Positions 60,041-64,000 of a stretch of 64,000 bases of DNA are shown here, one piece after another; the first letter of the stretch is position 1; every line of letters starts with the position of its first letter. The notes under the pieces are model-generated. The model searched no databases and was not told where the DNA came from. It worked only from the letters and a program-made list of their open reading frames with translations. The translations under genes and the position numbers were made by a program. Source of the DNA: Gossypium raimondii (taxonomy: Eukaryota > Streptophyta > Magnoliopsida > Malvales > Malvaceae); contig NC_068571.1 in assembly GCF_025698545.1 (NCBI RefSeq), forward strand, positions 49,137,733 through 49,201,732, given 5' to 3'.

Positions 60041-62100
60041 TCATCATCGACCTGATTTACAGCCGTCGATGAAGCAAGCCACATATGCCCTAGAATCTGG
60101 CTATATTGAATGTTTTGCTATACTACGATGTTTTCCCCCTATTTTAGCATGCTTTGTGAGAGTTTAATTAGTTTATTAATCCAACAAAATATATACTAAT
60201 ATGAGGGTGGTATACTATGTGAATTTATTACTTGTTTATGTATTTTATTTAATAATACTATTTTATATCAATAAAATTTTACAATTTTAAAAATGAAATT
60301 AACACAACTTTTTTTTACATAAATTTCTTTAACTAATTGTAGTTTAAACTTACAATTATAGTTATAATAATAACAATTTTTTTCTATATTTTATACTTAT
60401 AATTTTATTTAACTAATAAATTTATTTTAAAATTAACACTAATAGTTATAATAAATTATAATTATTTTTAAAAGTTTAATTATCACGACTTCTAATAAAT
60501 TATAATTATATTTAACTCTATAATTATCGCAAATTCTATTTTACTCCAATCTTTTTATTTTTAAACGCAAATCATAGGATGGAAAATAAACAACGTTCTC
60601 GCAGTTTAAATTTTTTTTCATACTCGCCTTTTTATATATATTATAGATTATAAATAACAATAAATAAAAAAAATTAATTAACAAATCCATTATATATAGA
60701 CATGCATGTACATGCAAGTGCAGATAAGCATACCCGGTTTTTACCATCCATGGATGTAACTATCAGGAAACGTGAGAACAAACATGCAACCGCCTGTGAG
60801 GTATAACCGCCTACCAATGCGAGTTGTAATCAATCACCAAAAAATAAATTTCAAGCTCCAATTAAATATCCGTCCATGTTGATACTTAACAACATGAATG
60901 ACCAGATCTTGCATACTTATACTTGAAAAAGGCATGTTCGGAAAAAAAAATTATGCATAATCTTTTTTTTTTTTTTTTTACGAAGGGCACATTATTATGA
61001 ATATTTTTCTAAGAACTAAATAGTTTCTTTTAATGTTTGATTTTAACTATTTCACTCAACAAATTGAAATGCAAAAAATAAAATAAAAACAAATAACTTC
61101 AGTTTTTAGGAAAAAATTCATTCAAGATAAATCTCGATTATATTTTCTCTTTAAATCAATAAGATATCAAGAAGTATTGTTAATTAGTGACAGCAAAACA
61201 AAGATTTTAGTTAAGGGAAAAAGCTGATCATGTTCTCATATATTCCCACCATTATTATCAAACTTAGATATGACACTAAAAATGTAAATAAATCATGTAA
61301 TCCATGCAGTTTTTCAGACAAACTATCATCCTTATCACATACTTAAATACACATACAGAACACCAAAAGCACGTTTCGACATTAATTTTACCTTCACGCC
61401 TCTTGCAAAAACAGCTTCAAAAATCCAAAAATTGAATTTTTAAAAAATTTTTGCATGGATTTTAATTACTTTTAAAATATGTTTGCAAACATATAATATT
61501 TTTTAAATCCAAAAATATAAAAATAATTTTAAATTGAAACATATAATATTAAAACTAAATCGTTTTAAAAAAATATTTTAAAACTTTTAAAAATTTAAAA
61601 TTGATTTCAAAATTTTCAAAATTATTTTATATTTAACGGTAAAAATCAAAACATTTTTAAATACAATATAAAAATAATTTATCAAAAGTTCTGTTCATTT
61701 TAAAAGTTTCAAAATTTGAAACAATATTTTTAAAATAATTTTACAAAATTTAAAAGTTCAAAATATTATTTACAATTTTCTATTAAAAGAGTTTTATGAC
61801 TATTAAATAATTAAATAATAATTTTATAAAATACTGCATGACAAGAGATAAAAAATTAATATTTATTATATTAAACCTTTGTTTAATTCCAGCGAATCAA
61901 TCATTTGGTTATTAGAAACTTTTAACAACAAAGCATTTGGAGTTGGGTCTATGGTGCATCCAAAACCGAATAGATACCTGAAGTTAGCCTATTATAAAAC
62001 GGATCCCAATCCATAGAGGCAGAAACTCAATGACAGGATAATCCAGTACCCAATATAAGAATCCAGGCCAGGGGAGGGGAGGCTTCCTTTATAATCCGAA
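60041..62100. other. 3' flank of the DUF642 gene and intergenic DNA
   Basis: A short 3'-UTR followed by very AT-rich DNA. The part 61430-61800 is rich in repeated TTTTAAAATTT-type words. No gene is seen. Confidence 0.45.
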
Positions 62101-63099
62101 AGAAAGTCCATTAGGCCTTCGGTTTCGTTTTCTCTCCTATAATCGTCACTTTTTTTTAGGTTTTTTTCTTTTTGTGGCTCAGCATTTCTCAGGTCAGGTG
62201 AACATTCTAGGGTTTCTGCCTTTGTCACTTACTATTGCACTATTTTCCCCTTTTCTTTAAAGAGTATTTTTCTGATGCAATACTCGCGTAGTTTTTTTTT
62301 TTATGTTTTTTTTTTGCTTACTTCGTTTTAAAATGTTTACGTATATTTAGTTTTTTTGTATGATTCTCCAGTTTTTGAGTTTATGGTTTAAGGTAGAGTT
62401 TACTATAAGCTTGGTTTAAGTGTTTTTGCTGGTTTTTCTAGGGTTTAAGGTTTTCAGCTTGATTTGGTTATGATATTATTTGGCTCACTGTTTTAGGAGA
62501 GTGTGTGCTTCTGCTTTCGTTTGGGAAGTATGTCTCTAATGGGTAATGGCCATTGTTTTTCTTTTTCTGATATGGGATTCTGATTCCCTGCAATCGTCCA
62601 CTAGTTTGATTATGTAATTGCTCTAATGATTACGGCTTAGGTTCCATCAACTTGATTTTCTTGTTTTCTTGCATCCTGCAATCAGTATGTTTGGAAATGC
62701 TAGGATGATTTGCACAAAGCTGAAATAGGACCAGAAATATTTTTCAGGTTTCATAGCTACCTGCAATGCTTTCCATTTTCTTCTTCTTCCTAATCTCGAT
62801 ATATACTATGTATAAGAAAATCTATTTTTATACGCTCCATGTTCTGGAAAACCTTCACTAGTATCTTGAAACAGTTAAATGAATGAAAGAAATGACGCAT
62901 ATAAAGGGAAAAAGGTCCCGTCTGTTTTGCTATATTCGTTAATGAAGATTGGTGAGCTTGGGAATGCTTTAATGATGAAGTAGTGTTAGGTTTTTTTCTT
63001 TCTTAGCTAATATTAATTTTAATCTGCTGATTCTAGCTGCTTGTTATTTGATTAGATTGTTGGTTATGCTGGCTTGAGTTGTGAATCTGGTGAACAAAG
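62101..63099 (+). promoter_or_regulatory. 5'-UTR, probable leader intron and promoter end of the cyclophilin gene
   Basis: T-rich sequence between about 62240 and 63090 looks like a plant leader intron upstream of the ATG at 63100. A CAG|GTGAAC donor near 62197 is possible. The exact transcription start and splice sites cannot be fixed from sequence alone. Confidence 0.35.
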
Positions 63100-64000
63100 A
63101 TGGCAAAGAAGAAGAATCCCCTAGTTTTTATGGATGTGTCAATAGATGGTGATCCTGCTGAAAGAATGGTTTTTGAGGTATCATTTTAGCTATGGAAGCA
63201 AGTCAACAAAATTTTACATTTTTGTATTGTCCTTTGCCCATGTTCTCTTGTTTTGAATCACCATGCATTGGGTTTCTATATGTGTATATTGGAGATTATG
63301 TTTTTGCTTATATTTATCAGTTTTCTTTGATTCTTCAGCTCTTTCCTGATATTGCTCCCAAGACTGCAGAAAATTTCCGTGCCCTTTGTACAGGTTCTGA
63401 TATTCTTATTTCCCATTGTTATGATGTTCTTTTATTCCCAGAATTTTTTAAATTATTGTATTAAGAATAATTCCTCTTCTTAACTCTTTAAGTTTTTGTT
63501 GTATATGATCTTTTTCACGTTTGAAGAAGCATTTGTGGTCAGGGGCTAGGTAGTTTCTGGGTTGTAATTGTTTACCATATGCTATGTCAATACACACTCA
63601 CCATGTGGGTGAAAAAAATAAAAGAATATAAAAATTACTCAACTAATGTTCTTTTCTTCTTTGAAAAAACTAATTATTATTAATGAAAGAGAAATTAAAG
63701 TGAAAATGATTTTAAAACTGCATGTGAAAACTAGGAGTGACTTTTAGTTTTTTTTAAAGATTAAATTTCTTATTTGATCTTATTGATGTACTAATTTTCT
63801 CTTGTAAATTTGTTGTATTTGTCTTTCCCCCAACTGAGTTGGTGTCCACTTCACTTGTAACACCAAACTCAGTCTGTCACGGATTTCAAGTTAGTATAGA
63901 TAAGCACACTTGCAGACATTTATGCACATATATATTCACATGTTTGTATTTTTCTGCTTTCTTAAAATATGTCTTGGTCTACAGGAGAAAAGGGCATTGG
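63100..64000 (+). CDS. Peptidyl-prolyl cis-trans isomerase, CYP63/CYP95-type cyclophilin, 5' part
   Basis: Coding exons seen are 63100-63177, 63339-63393 and 63985 onward to the window edge, with GT-AG introns in matching phase. The joined product begins [20 protein letters not shown], continues [20 protein letters not shown] and ALCTGEKGIG, the N-terminal part of a cyclophilin isomerase domain. The Lys-rich start and [17 protein letters not shown] are typical of plant multidomain cyclophilins CYP63/CYP95, which carry a C-terminal Arg/Ser-rich tail and act with splicing factors in nuclear speckles. The tail, and the catalytic residues later in the domain, lie beyond the right edge, so that subfamily call is inferred from the N-terminus. 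Confidence 0.9.

Overview
The window looks like nuclear DNA of a dicot plant, most likely cotton (Gossypium, Malvaceae). It has long AT-rich intergenic stretches, split genes with canonical GT-AG introns, plant-specific protein families (gibberellin 3-oxidase, a DUF642 cell-wall protein, a large Enhancer-of-polycomb-related protein), and long repeats bounded by TGTAA...TTACA that I associate with cotton Gypsy LTRs. The species call is inference; no database was searched.

Layout of genes, left to right. (1) 360-1511 (-): first coding exon of a PP2A B'/B56 regulatory subunit; the rest of the gene lies off the left edge. (2) 8058-14950 (-): a four-exon gene for a 1669-residue Tudor-like plus EPL1-like chromatin protein (EPCR type). 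(3) 21377-25012 (+): two-exon gibberellin 3-beta-dioxygenase with a 2.6-kb intron. (4) 38193-40157 (+): intronless CDS for a transmembrane 9 superfamily protein, with a 5'-UTR intron. (5) 57056-60040 (+): three-exon secreted DUF642 protein. (6) 63100-64000 (+): start of a CYP63/CYP95-type nuclear cyclophilin that runs off the right edge. These are unrelated single genes; nothing suggests a cluster or shared pathway.

Between the genes the window is dominated by transposable elements, several of which can be delimited exactly. A 998-bp Mutator-like element (2149-3146, perfect 9-bp target duplication) sits about 80 bp upstream of the TATA box of the PP2A gene and carries six identical copies of an 11-mer with a TGACGTGG core. 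A 1.5-kb long-TIR element lies at 5310-6853. A 6.9-kb CACTA element (25969-32902, target duplication GAG) has no visible transposase. Instead it carries exon pieces of at least three host genes, all on the minus strand: a vacuolar processing enzyme (legumain), a PHD-finger protein of the CCCH19/44 type, and an ABCB6/ABCB20-type transporter. A solo-LTR-like element (32918-35197) lies beside it. A nested complex at 41310-52080 consists of a minus-strand solo LTR split by a hAT element (42539-47340, degenerate transposase) and by a second LTR (47795-50901). Three copies of one ~150-bp MITE (about 18931, 23821, 36323), a Copia LTR with primer-binding site (52166-52519) and several mini/microsatellites complete the picture.

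No CRISPR, operon or prokaryote-type system is present. The most unusual items are the multi-gene Pack-CACTA and the promoter-proximal Mutator-like insertion.
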